Shown piece by piece: positions 1 through 5,701 of a stretch of 13,492 nt of DNA. Below the pieces are notes generated by a model. That model had not been told where the DNA came from and did no database searches. It saw nothing but the letters and a program-made list of their open reading frames with translations. This DNA is from DASVSE01 sp036399715. Its GTDB lineage: Bacteria; Bacteroidota; Rhodothermia; Rhodothermales; Rubricoccaceae. The stretch's first letter is position 1; each line of letters starts with the position of its first letter. The position numbers were made by a program, and so were the translations under genes. Location: positions 1 through 13,492 of the forward strand of contig DASWMO010000048.1 of assembly GCA_036399715.1 (NCBI GenBank), written 5' to 3'.

Positions 1-373
1 CGAGACCGACCCGGAGGCGCGCCGCCTCGCGACGTCGCAGCAGAAGTCGTTCGCCGACCTGTTCCAGTATGGCGCGTCCGGTCCCCTGGAGCCGCCGGTC
101 GACGACATCGACGCCTACTGGTCCGCCCCGGCGAAGGCGCAGGCGGGGCGCATGCTCGCGCGCTCGGTCGTCGGCGGGCCGGCTACCGTCGAGCGGGGTC
201 TGGAGGCGCTGATCGACGAGACTGGGGCAGACGAGCTGGTCCTCGTGTCCGACATCTACAGTCACGCGGCGCGACTGCGGTCGTTCGAGATCGTGGCCTC
301 CGTGATGGGGCTGACGACGCCTGCCGGCACGCGAGCCGCAGACCCGGTCGAAGCCCTCGCTCCGTCTCTCTGA
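1..373 (+). CDS. LLM-class flavin-dependent oxidoreductase, luciferase-like (C-terminal part)
   Basis: The open frame (codons from base 2) enters from the left edge, so only the last 123 residues are present. They match the C-terminal end of bacterial luciferase-like FMN monooxygenases of the MsnO8 type. Visible marks are a TSQQKSFADL helix, a PPVDDIDAYW segment, then SVVGGPATVERGLEALI and TGADELVLVSDIYSHAARLRSFEIVA, the last being the usual final strand and helix of the TIM barrel. Such enzymes use reduced flavin and O2 to oxidise small organic substrates; the substrate cannot be told from this part. The stop is TGA at 371-373. It is the first gene of the + strand redox cluster, 79 bp before ohr, with a candidate leader ORF between. 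The family is clear; the exact function is not. Confidence 0.85.
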   Translation, partial: ETDPEARRLATSQQKSFADLFQYGASGPLEPPVDDIDAYWSAPAKAQAGRMLARSVVGGPATVERGLEALIDETGADELVLVSDIYSHAARLRSFEIVASVMGLTTPAGTRAADPVEALAPSL

Positions 374-403
374 CGTCCACCTCGTTCGCGAAGGAGCATC
401 CAC

Positions 404-448
404 GTGCCCCAGCTGTGCGCCGGGGCGTCCACTCTACCAGGGGAATAG
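404..448 (+). CDS. Candidate 14-codon leader ORF upstream of ohr
   Basis: A GTG start at 404 opens a 14-codon frame (MPQLCAGASTLPGE with the start read as Met), ending at TAG 446-448, four bases before the ohr start codon. A strong ribosome-binding site, AAGGAG at 391-396, lies seven bases before the GTG. The SD-like AGGGG of ohr (439-443) is inside the last codons, so translation of the short ORF could expose or couple to ohr. A weak hairpin, GCCCC 406-410 with GGGGC 422-426, lies inside the frame. The peptide has one Cys. The ORF and its SD are seen in the sequence; a regulatory role is inference. It could be chance, because short frames are common. Confidence 0.35.
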   Translation: MPQLCAGASTLPGE

Positions 449-452
449 ACAC

Positions 453-881
453 ATGAAGCCGTTCTACACCGCCACGGCCACGGCGACCGCCGGCCGCGAG
501 GGCCGCATCGTCGCCGACGAGCCCCGGCTCGACATCCCGCTCTCAACTCCCCGGGCCATGGGCGGCTCCGGCGGCGAGGGCACGAACCCCGAGCAGCTCT
601 TCGCCGGGGGCTACGCCGCCTGCTTCAGCAGCGCCCTGGGCCTCGTCGCCAAGGAGAAGGGCGTCGATCTCGGGGCGTACACCGTCACCGGCCGGGTCTC
701 CATCGGCAAGATCGACGCCCGGGCGTACGGCCTGGCGGTCGAACTCGTCGGTGCCTTTCCGACGCTCGACCCCGAACAGGCCGGGGCGCTCATGCACGAG
801 GCCCACCAGGTCTGCCCGTACTCCAACGCCACGCGCGGCAACGTCGAGGTGACACTGACGGTCGCACAGGAGGCGGCCTGA
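453..881 (+). CDS. ohr: Organic hydroperoxide resistance protein (Ohr, OsmC superfamily)
   Basis: This 142-residue protein has the normal Ohr length. Ohr is a dimeric cytosolic peroxidase that reduces fatty-acid and other organic hydroperoxides with a reactive Cys and is regenerated by lipoylated proteins. Cys57 lies in the motif GGYAACF and Cys121 in VCPYSNATRGN, the two family cysteines. Arg15 and Glu47 (in GTNPEQLF) sit where the Ohr catalytic Arg and Glu are expected. The order with full VCPYSNATRGN marks Ohr rather than OsmC. The ATG at 453 gives full length and follows AGGGG with nine bases of spacing. The next gene starts 85 bp downstream. No OhrR-type regulator gene or obvious operator is visible in the window, though the upstream gap holds a possible leader ORF. 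Confidence 0.93.
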   Translation: MKPFYTATATATAGREGRIVADEPRLDIPLSTPRAMGGSGGEGTNPEQLFAGGYAACFSSALGLVAKEKGVDLGAYTVTGRVSIGKIDARAYGLAVELVGAFPTLDPEQAGALMHEAHQVCPYSNATRGNVEVTLTVAQEAA

Positions 882-966
882 TCCCTCGTCGGCCCCTCTG
901 GCATCTCACGGGCATCCCCAACCCCTACCGCGTGGCCCTCGACGGCCGCGCACACGAACAACCGCC

Positions 967-1650
967 ATGGACATCGGAATCATCGGTTCAGGACACATCG
1001 GGAGCGCGCTCACGCGGCAACTCACCGCCCTCGGGCACCACGTGTCGGTCGCCAACTCGCGCGGCCCCGCCTCCCTCGCCGGCCTCGCCGCCGAAACCGG
1101 GGCGACGGCGGCCACGGCCGAGCAGGCCGCTCAGGCCCGGGACGTCGTCATCGTCACCGTCCCGGAGAAGGCCGTGCCCGAGCTGCCGGTCGAGACCCTG
1201 GCCACGTCGTCCGCCGTGGTCCTCGACACGGGGAACTACTACCCGGCGCGCGACGGCCACCTCGCCGAGATCGAGGCGGGCCTGACCGAGAGCGAGTGGG
1301 TAGAGCGGACCATCGGGCACCCGGTCGTCAAGGTGTTCAACAACATCGTCTCCGACAGCCTCGCCACGCGCGGCGTCCCGGCCGGCACCCCGGGGCGCAT
1401 CTGCCTCTCCGTCGCCGGGGACGACGCCCGGGCCAAGGGCGTCGCGCTGAGCCTGCTCGACGCGCTCGGCTTCGACGGGCTCGACGCCGGTCCGCTCGCG
1501 GACTCTTGGCGGCAGCAGCCCGGCACGCCCGCGTACTGCCGCGACCTGGACACTGACGGGCTGCGCGCCGCGCTGGCCCAGGCGGAGGCCGCGCAGATCC
1601 CCGAGTACCGGGCCCGGGCGGACGACTCCGTGCGCGCCTACTTCGCCTAG
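967..1650 (+). CDS. NADPH-dependent F420 reductase-like oxidoreductase (Rossmann fold)
   Basis: The 227-residue protein begins with a Rossmann dinucleotide-binding motif, GIIGSGHIGSAL (residues 4-15, pattern GxGxxG). NSR at residues 30-32 after the second strand is typical of binding the NADPH 2'-phosphate. Further family marks are the TVPEKAVPEL and VLDTGNYYP segments, HPVVKVFNNI and the C-terminal SVAGDD and GPLADSWRQQPGTPAYC segments. This pattern belongs to the F420-dependent NADP oxidoreductase family, whose members in bacteria without F420 act on unknown partners. Whether this host makes F420 cannot be seen here. It lies between ohr and the exporter and could supply or use reduced cofactor in the cassette, which is inference. 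There is no clear SD before the ATG. The true substrate is unknown. Confidence 0.82.
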   Translation: MDIGIIGSGHIGSALTRQLTALGHHVSVANSRGPASLAGLAAETGATAATAEQAAQARDVVIVTVPEKAVPELPVETLATSSAVVLDTGNYYPARDGHLAEIEAGLTESEWVERTIGHPVVKVFNNIVSDSLATRGVPAGTPGRICLSVAGDDARAKGVALSLLDALGFDGLDAGPLADSWRQQPGTPAYCRDLDTDGLRAALAQAEAAQIPEYRARADDSVRAYFA

Positions 1651-1687
1651 CCCGTTCGCCTCGCCCGCAAGGCAGGAGGGCCCCTCT

Positions 1688-1722
1688 GGAATGCCGACCC
1701 GGCCGCCGGTCACCGGCATTCC
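1688..1722. repeat. Inverted repeat 1 in exporter leader
   Basis: GGAATGCCG at 1688-1696 is perfectly complementary to CGGCATTCC at 1714-1722, with a 17-base centre that can itself pair through CCGG/CCGG. The left arm contains the ATG of the 19-codon leader ORF, so folding would hide that start codon. It could also act as a DNA operator. Confidence 0.7.
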
Positions 1723-1750
1723 GCTCCACGTCCGGCACGACCGGACGTAA
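1691..1750 (+). CDS. Candidate 19-residue leader peptide upstream of exporter
   Basis: ATG at 1691 opens a 19-codon frame, MPTRPPVTGIPLHVRHDRT, ending in TAA at 1748-1750. AGGAGGG at 1674-1680 is the strongest SD noticed in the window and stands ten bases ahead of the start. The peptide carries a Pro pair and several Arg and His residues, features compatible with slow or arrest-prone translation, though no known arrest motif is recognised. The frame covers two hairpins and stops at the base of a third, 74 bp before the exporter start. The sequence features are direct observations; regulation by ribosome stalling is inference. Chance is possible because short frames are frequent in GC-rich DNA. 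Confidence 0.45.
   Translation: MPTRPPVTGIPLHVRHDRT
1728..1748. repeat. Inverted repeat 2 in exporter leader
   Basis: ACGTCCGG at 1728-1735 is perfectly complementary to CCGGACGT at 1741-1748, with a five-base loop (CACGA). It lies over the last codons of the leader ORF and ends at the first base of its TAA stop. It could be an RNA stem-loop or a binding site for a dimeric repressor. Confidence 0.65.
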
Positions 1751-1794
1751 CCCCCGCGCGCCGAGCCGCCTCGCCGCTCGGCCTCACCGGGGGT
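1750..1794. repeat. Nested inverted repeat 3 in exporter leader
   Basis: An outer stem, ACCCCCG 1750-1756 with CGGGGGT 1788-1794, encloses an inner stem, GCCGAGC 1760-1766 with GCTCGGC 1776-1782. Both are perfect 7-bp pairs. The structure starts at the last base of the leader stop codon and ends 30 bases before the exporter ATG, close enough to affect ribosome loading. No T-run follows, so it is not a standard intrinsic terminator. Confidence 0.65.
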
Positions 1795-1824
1795 GCCACA
1801 CCGCACAGGACAGACACACCAGAC

Positions 1825-3327
1825 ATGACAGACACTGCCCTCCCGTTCGACATCGCCCCGCTCGACGTCACGGGTACGCCGGCCTCGACGCACCGCAGCG
1901 ACGCCCTCACCCGAGAAGCTCTCGTGGCGATCACGGTCCTGACCGTGTCGTTGTTCACCGTCATCCTCAACGAGATGCTGATGGCCGTCGCGCTTCCCCG
2001 CGTCATGGCGGACCTGGCCGTGACGGCCTCGACCGCCCAGTGGCTCACGACGGGGTACATGCTGACCATGGCCGTCGTCATCCCGACGACCGGGTTCCTG
2101 ACCCAGCGGTTTCAGATGCGGACCGTGTTCACGATCGCCATGGCGCTCTTCGTCATGGGAACGGCTGTCTGCATCCTTGCCCCGGGTTTCGAGGCACTGC
2201 TGGTCGGCCGCATCGTCCAGGCCGTCGGGACGGCGATCGTCATGCCGCTCGGCTTTACGGCCGTCAGCACGCTCGCGCCGGCCTCACACGTAGGCCGCAT
2301 GATGGCGCTGATGACGATCGCGGTGTCGGTCGCGCCCGCGCTCGGGCCACTCGTGTCGGGCCTGATCCTGTCGGTGGCTAGTTGGCACTGGCTGTTTATC
2401 ACGATCCTCCCTATCGCCGTGGTCTGCCTCGTCGTGGGCAACGCGATGATCCGCGTCCCGAGCATCCCGCGACAGGTCGGGATCGACGTCCTGTCGGTCT
2501 GCCTCTCGGCGGTCGGCTTCGCGAGCCTCGTCTACGGCCTGGCCCTGCTGGGCGAAGGTGGGGACGGCCACGCGGTCGTGTCTCCCTGGACGTCCGTCGG
2601 CCTCGGCGTGGCCGTGATCGTCCTGTTCGTGGCACGGCAGCTGCACCTCCAGAAATCCGACCGGGCCCTGCTCGATCTGCGGCCGTTTTCGGTCCGCACC
2701 TTCCGCTCAATCGCTCTGACGATGACGCTGTTCATGACGGCGGCGACCGGCGTCATGACGCTGGTGCCCGTCGTCCTGCAGACCTCGTACGGACTGAGCA
2801 CGTTGCAGGCAGGCCTGTTCATGGCGCCCGGGGGGCTGACGATCGCCGCCATCACGGCGGTGGTCGGCCGCCTGTACGACCGCATCGGGCCCCGGCCGCT
2901 CATCGTCGTCGGCGCCGTCGTCGACGCGGTCGGACTGTGGGTTCTGGCGAGCCTCGCTCCGGGAGCGTCGATCTGGCTGGTGCTGGCCGCGTACCTGACC
3001 GTCATCGTCGGTCAGGCCCTGATCTGGACCCCCCTGTTCGCCGGGTCGCTCGGCGCGCTGAGCGAGACGCTCTCCTCTCATGGCAGCGCCATCGTGAACA
3101 CGATCCAGCAACTGGCGGGCGCGGCCGGCATCGCGATCGCGTTCGCGGTCCTGACAGCCGCGAGTTCCACCTACGTCGCAGGTGGGCAGAGTGCCGGAGA
3201 GGCGATGGCGCACGGCGCGCAACAGGCCTACCTGGTCAGCCTCGGGATCATGTTGGTCGCCCTCGTCACGGCCTTCTTCATCCCGAAGCAGACAGCGTCG
3301 GCCAGCAGGCCGGTTGCGATGCACTAA
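1825..3327 (+). CDS. MFS multidrug exporter, DHA2 family (EmrB/QacA/LmrB-like, 14 TM)
   Basis: This 500-residue integral membrane protein is full length for the drug:H+ antiporter-2 family. Hydrophobic segments alternate across the whole length in a 14-helix pattern. Helix 1 ends in NEMLMAVALP (residues 49-58), followed by QWLTTGYML (72-80), as in the lincomycin exporter LmrB subgroup. APALGPLVSG (170-179) matches antiporter motif C, and GRLYDRIGPRP (348-358) is the motif-A-like loop of the second half. NTIQQLAGAAGIAIAFAVL (425-443) is typical of DHA2 exporters. It should expel small toxic or antibiotic-like molecules using the proton gradient; the substrate is unknown. Only a weak AGGA lies before the start. 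An elaborate hairpin-rich leader precedes it, suggesting inducible expression. Confidence 0.93.
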   Translation: MTDTALPFDIAPLDVTGTPASTHRSDALTREALVAITVLTVSLFTVILNEMLMAVALPRVMADLAVTASTAQWLTTGYMLTMAVVIPTTGFLTQRFQMRTVFTIAMALFVMGTAVCILAPGFEALLVGRIVQAVGTAIVMPLGFTAVSTLAPASHVGRMMALMTIAVSVAPALGPLVSGLILSVASWHWLFITILPIAVVCLVVGNAMIRVPSIPRQVGIDVLSVCLSAVGFASLVYGLALLGEGGDGHAVVSPWTSVGLGVAVIVLFVARQLHLQKSDRALLDLRPFSVRTFRSIALTMTLFMTAATGVMTLVPVVLQTSYGLSTLQAGLFMAPGGLTIAAITAVVGRLYDRIGPRPLIVVGAVVDAVGLWVLASLAPGASIWLVLAAYLTVIVGQALIWTPLFAGSLGALSETLSSHGSAIVNTIQQLAGAAGIAIAFAVLTAASSTYVAGGQSAGEAMAHGAQQAYLVSLGIMLVALVTAFFIPKQTASASRPVAMH

Positions 3328-3338
3328 CAACGCGACGA

Positions 3339-3357
3339 GGGACCCCAGTTCGGTCCC
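3339..3357. repeat. Short stem-loop after exporter gene
   Basis: GGGACC at 3339-3344 pairs perfectly with GGTCCC at 3352-3357 around a seven-base loop. It begins 12 bases after the exporter stop codon. It has no T-run, so it is probably an mRNA-stabilising or processing hairpin if functional. Confidence 0.4.
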
Positions 3358-3372
3358 CGTTCCTGGAACAAC

Positions 3373-3394
3373 CGGAGTCAGTCTCCGTTTCTTC
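3373..3394 (+). terminator. Possible weak terminator after exporter gene
   Basis: CGGAG at 3373-3377 pairs with CTCCG at 3383-3387 around a five-base loop and is followed by TTTCTT. The stem is only 5 bp, so termination would be partial. It lies in the 134-bp gap between the exporter and the FMN monooxygenase and could set a lower level for the downstream genes. Confidence 0.35.
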
Positions 3395-3400
3395 AGCACT

Positions 3401-3414
3401 GCCGGGAGCCCGGC
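3401..3414. repeat. GC palindrome before monooxygenase gene
   Basis: GCCGGG at 3401-3406 and CCCGGC at 3409-3414 form a near-perfect palindrome with a two-base centre. It could be a protein-binding site or a tight hairpin. It stands 47 bases before the start codon of the downstream monooxygenase. Confidence 0.35.
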
Positions 3415-3461
3415 CCTCGCGACCAGGCGGTTCTGCTCGCCCTTCTCACGGAAAGACGGTT

Positions 3462-4802
3462 ATGGCTAACCCGCACATGGTCATCGGCATGCACCTGGGC
3501 AACGGGTACGGCGCGCTTGCCGACGCGTGGCGGATGCCCGGCGTGGACCCCCGCGCCTATACCAGCTTCGACGCGAAGGTCCGCCAGGCCCAGGCCGCCG
3601 AGCGCGGCAAGCTGCAGTTCCTGTTCCTGCCCGACGGTCCCCATGCGATCACGGGCGACATCAGGTACGAGCCCCCCGGCTTCAACCTCGACGTGATGAT
3701 GACGCTGGCCGCCGTCGCGCGCGGGACCGAGCGGATCGGCATGGTCGCCACCGGCTCGACCACGTTCAACGAGGCCTTCAACCTCGCCCGGCAGTTCAAG
3801 GCGCTCGACGTCATGAGTCACGGGCGGGCGGGATGGAACGCCGTCACCTCGGCGAGCCAGGACGTCGCGGCGAACTACGGCCAGCGGATCCCGTCCAGCG
3901 CGGACCGCTACGGCCGCGCCCATGAGATGATCCAGGTCGTGCAGGCCCTGTGGGGCAGCTGGGGCAAGGACGCCTGGGTGGCCGACGCGGAGACCGGCGA
4001 GTACGCCAGGGACGAGGAGATCGCGCCGGTCAACCTCGGCGGAGAGTACGTCGCCTCGCGCGGGCCGCTGTACATCCCGCCCTCGGAGCAGGGGCAGCCG
4101 GTCATCTTCCACGCGGGGGGCCCCAGCCCGAACGCCCTGAGCATCGCGGGCCGCTACGCCAGCGGCTTCATCGCCGCGGCGTTCACGATCGAGGAGTCCC
4201 GCGCCCAACGCCTCGCGTTCCGCGACGCCGCCGAACGAGCGGGCCGCGACCCCGACGAGATCAAGTTTTTCCCGGGGCTGATGACGACCATCGCCGAGAA
4301 CAAGCGTGCGGCGCTGGATCGCCGGATCAAGCTGACCGGGCGGATGTTTCCGCAGCGCGCGATGTACTTGCAGCAGATGCTGGGCGTGCGGATTGATCCG
4401 GCGCAGCTGGACGACCCGCTGCCGCCGGACCAACTGTCCAGGGCCCATGCGTCGAGCGGCGATCCGCGTGCGGTGCGGGCGCTGGAAGTCGCCCGTGAAG
4501 GATGGAGCGTACGCGACGTCCTGGCCCACGGCGTGATCGACTACCAGCCGGTCGTAGTCGGGACAGTGACCGATGTCGCCGATCACATGCAGGAATGGTT
4601 CGAGGCCGAGGCCGCCGATGGGTTCTGGGTGATCCCCGACGTTTACGAGGACGGGCTCGACGCCTTCGTCGATGGGGTCGTCCCGCTCCTGCAAGAGCGT
4701 GGGCTGTTCCACCTCGACTACGAGGGGTCCACCCTGCGCGACCACCTCGGGGTCCCGGCCCAGTACGGGTTGGACTCACGGGTCTTCGCGGAGACCCCGT
4801 GA
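3462..4802 (+). CDS. FMN-dependent monooxygenase, NtaA/SnaA/DszA type
   Basis: The protein is 446 residues, the normal size for the nitrilotriacetate monooxygenase component A group of luciferase-like flavoproteins. These take FMNH2 from a separate flavin reductase and use O2 to cleave C-N, C-S or similar bonds in small substrates. Family marks include FDAKVRQAQAAERGKLQFLFLPDG near residues 36-59, the RGTERIGMVATGSTTFNEAFNLARQF barrel segment, SHGRAGWNAVTSA, YGRAHEMIQVVQALWGSW and QGQPVIFHAGGPSPNALSIAGRYASGFI. The reading frame is open far upstream inside the exporter gene; the ATG at 3462 was chosen because homology begins there and a partial SD (GGAAAG, 3450-3455) stands six bases before it. 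No partner flavin reductase lies in the window. The substrate is unknown. Confidence 0.9.
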   Translation: MANPHMVIGMHLGNGYGALADAWRMPGVDPRAYTSFDAKVRQAQAAERGKLQFLFLPDGPHAITGDIRYEPPGFNLDVMMTLAAVARGTERIGMVATGSTTFNEAFNLARQFKALDVMSHGRAGWNAVTSASQDVAANYGQRIPSSADRYGRAHEMIQVVQALWGSWGKDAWVADAETGEYARDEEIAPVNLGGEYVASRGPLYIPPSEQGQPVIFHAGGPSPNALSIAGRYASGFIAAAFTIEESRAQRLAFRDAAERAGRDPDEIKFFPGLMTTIAENKRAALDRRIKLTGRMFPQRAMYLQQMLGVRIDPAQLDDPLPPDQLSRAHASSGDPRAVRALEVAREGWSVRDVLAHGVIDYQPVVVGTVTDVADHMQEWFEAEAADGFWVIPDVYEDGLDAFVDGVVPLLQERGLFHLDYEGSTLRDHLGVPAQYGLDSRVFAETP

Positions 4803-4869
4803 TCGGGGCAGCGCTTCCGCACTTCGTGATTGGACCCTCTCTCACAACACACACCATCCAGACCCTCTC

Positions 4870-5205
4870 ATGGCCAACTACATCATTGGCACCGATGCCA
4901 ACTTCGAGGACGAGGTCCTCAACAGCGACCAGCCCGTCCTCGTCGACTTCTGGGCGACGTGGTGCGGCCCGTGCCGCACGCTTGCCCCGACGATCGAGAA
5001 GCTCGCGGCCGACTACGATGGCCGGGCCAAAGTGGTCAAGCTCGACGTCGACAACAACCCGCAGACGGCGATGAAGTACGGGATCCGGTCGATTCCGAGC
5101 CTGCTCTTCTTCAAGGGCGGCAAGCCGGTCGACCAGTTGGTCGGCGTCGTCCCGGAGCGCGTGCTCGCCGACAAGCTCGACACGCTCTCCGGGCAGGCGG
5201 CGTAG
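4870..5205 (+). CDS. trxA: Thioredoxin
   Basis: This is a 111-residue single-domain thioredoxin with the classical redox centre WCGPC at residues 31-35, preceded by VLVDFWAT and followed by APTIEKLAADY. Asp26 (the buried acid), the cis-proline segment SIPSLLFFKGG and a C-terminal helix are all present, so it should be an active dithiol reductase. There is no signal peptide, so it is cytoplasmic. The frame is open further upstream, but the ATG at 4870 gives the exact thioredoxin N-terminus (MANYIIGTDANFEDEVL). It follows the FMN monooxygenase by 67 bp and closes the cluster before a strong terminator. It may reduce disulfides formed during peroxide or electrophile stress, which is an inference from context. 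It may be one of several thioredoxins in the genome. Confidence 0.95.
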   Translation: MANYIIGTDANFEDEVLNSDQPVLVDFWATWCGPCRTLAPTIEKLAADYDGRAKVVKLDVDNNPQTAMKYGIRSIPSLLFFKGGKPVDQLVGVVPERVLADKLDTLSGQAA

Positions 5206-5232
5206 GGCCGGAGGCGTGATTCCTCAGCGGGT

Positions 5233-5252
5233 CACCGCCGGTCGTGGCGGTG
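5233..5252. repeat. Stem-loop downstream of trxA
   Basis: CACCGCC at 5233-5239 pairs perfectly with GGCGGTG at 5246-5252 around a six-base loop. It begins 28 bases after the thioredoxin stop codon. No T-run follows; it could protect the mRNA 3' end after termination at the stronger site downstream. Confidence 0.4.
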
Positions 5253-5359
5253 CTCACGCTGTTGCGCCTCCACGGACTTCCACCCCTGGTCGTCCGCTGG
5301 GGACCAGAGGGGGCGCCGACCTCAGGTACGTTACCGAGACCTAAGCCGAGACCTCAAAA

Positions 5360-5399
5360 GCAAAAGCCGCCGAATCACGTAGATTGGGCGGCTTTTTGC
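5360..5399. terminator. Bidirectional intrinsic terminator between trxA and tRNA-Leu
   Basis: AAAAGCCGCC at 5362-5371 pairs perfectly with GGCGGCTTTT at 5387-5396, a 10-bp stem around a 15-base loop. On the + strand the stem runs into TTTTTGCC; on the - strand it runs into TTTTGCTTTT. It sits between the converging thioredoxin and tRNA transcripts and should stop both. This is the clearest intrinsic terminator in the window. Confidence 0.85.
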
Positions 5400-5408
5400 C
5401 TTTCTAGG

Positions 5409-5492
5409 TGCCCGGGACTGGACTTGAACCAGCACGCGATTGCTCGCACCACCCCCTCAAGATGGCGTGTCTACCAATTTCACCACCCGGGC
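5409..5492 (-). tRNA. tRNA-Leu (anticodon GAG)
   Basis: Read on the - strand, this 84-base gene folds as a class II tRNA. The acceptor stem GCCCGGG pairs with CCCGGGC, and the D arm has TGGTAGACACG. The anticodon stem CCATC/GGTGG carries the loop TTGAGGG, giving anticodon GAG for leucine codons CUU/CUC. An extra-long variable arm follows, then the T loop TTCAAGT and discriminator A. The 3' bases after the discriminator read CCT, so CCA is not encoded and must be added by the nucleotidyltransferase. It lies 50 bp after tRNA-Lys on the same strand, and the two are probably co-transcribed. Confidence 0.95.
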
Positions 5493-5499
5493 AGGGCGG

Positions 5500-5513
5500 G
5501 CAGCCTCGGCTGC
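5500..5513. repeat. Palindrome between the two tRNA genes
   Basis: GCAGCC and GGCTGC form a 14-base palindrome with a two-base centre in the 50-bp spacer between tRNA-Lys and tRNA-Leu. As RNA it would give a short hairpin that may mark the site where the two-tRNA precursor is processed. Confidence 0.35.
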
Positions 5514-5542
5514 GATGTCGAAAAGAACAGGGGCTGCGGAGG

Positions 5543-5615
5543 TGACTCCGGTTGGGCTCGAACCAACGACCCGCTGGTTAAAAGCCAGCTGCTCTGCCAA
5601 CTGAGCTACGGAGTC
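5543..5615 (-). tRNA. tRNA-Lys (anticodon TTT)
   Basis: The 73-base gene folds as a standard tRNA on the - strand. The acceptor stem GACTCCG pairs with CGGAGTC, and the D arm holds AGCTCAGTTGGCAGAGC. The anticodon stem GCTGG/CCAGC carries the loop CTTTTAA, giving anticodon TTT for lysine AAA/AAG. The T arm has GGTTCGAGCC and the discriminator is A. CCA is not encoded. It is the first gene of a two-tRNA unit with tRNA-Leu. Confidence 0.97.
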
Positions 5616-5634
5616 GCTGAGGTCAGACAGGCAC

Positions 5635-5642
5635 GGAAGGTA
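5635..5642 (-). promoter_or_regulatory. Possible -7 promoter element for the tRNA unit
   Basis: TACCTTCC on the - strand lies 20 bases before tRNA-Lys and resembles the Bacteroidota -7 consensus TAnnTTTG at four of the six fixed positions. The same TACCTTC core stands before aspS. No convincing -33 TTG partner is seen, so this is tentative. Confidence 0.35.
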
Positions 5643-5657
5643 TCACGGCGGACCGGC

Positions 5658-5697
5658 GCCGTCTAGCGCGCCCGTGTGGAGCGCCCGCAAAGACGGC
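5658..5697 (-). terminator. Hairpin after thrC, possible end of the aspS-thrABC transcript
   Basis: AGACGGC 5691-5697 and GCCGTCT 5658-5664 form a perfect 7-bp outer stem, and GCGC at 5666-5669 and 5681-5684 can extend the pairing inside. It starts five bases beyond the thrC stop codon. No U-run follows on the - strand, so it may be a Rho-linked 3' end or a processing hairpin. Readthrough into the tRNAs cannot be excluded. Confidence 0.4.
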
Positions 5698-5701
5698 CAC
5701 C

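Larger units (their letters stand above)
1674..1794 (+). promoter_or_regulatory. Candidate attenuator leader of the DHA2 exporter gene
   Basis: The 174-bp gap before the exporter holds, in order, a near-perfect SD (AGGAGGG, 1674-1680), a 19-codon ORF (1691-1750) and three consecutive inverted repeats: 1688-1722, 1728-1748 and a nested pair 1750-1794. The leader start codon lies in the left arm of the first repeat, and the leader stop codon touches the third. CCGGTC at 1706-1711 can alternatively pair with GACCGG at 1739-1744, which would break the first two hairpins. This is the layout of ribosome-stalling attenuators that control antibiotic resistance genes. No U-tract follows, so control of translation or Rho access is as likely as intrinsic termination. 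The function is inferred. Confidence 0.45.

Noticed and set aside
878..1285. A + strand frame across the ohr-oxidoreductase gap (WHLTGIPNPYRVALDG...) preceded by AGGAGG at 868-873
   Set aside because: It lacks a good start codon after the SD, and downstream it is an Arg/Ser/Pro-rich shadow of the oxidoreductase gene; the AGGAGG is simply the last codons of ohr.
1688..1794. CRISPR or tandem repeat array
   Set aside because: The repeats are inverted and differ from each other in sequence; no regular spacer-repeat pattern exists here or elsewhere in the window.
2382..3461. A very long + strand open frame running from inside the exporter into the FMN monooxygenase (would give an 806-residue protein)
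   Set aside because: The first 360 codons are an Arg/Pro-rich out-of-frame reading of the exporter gene; homology to the monooxygenase begins only at ATG 3462.
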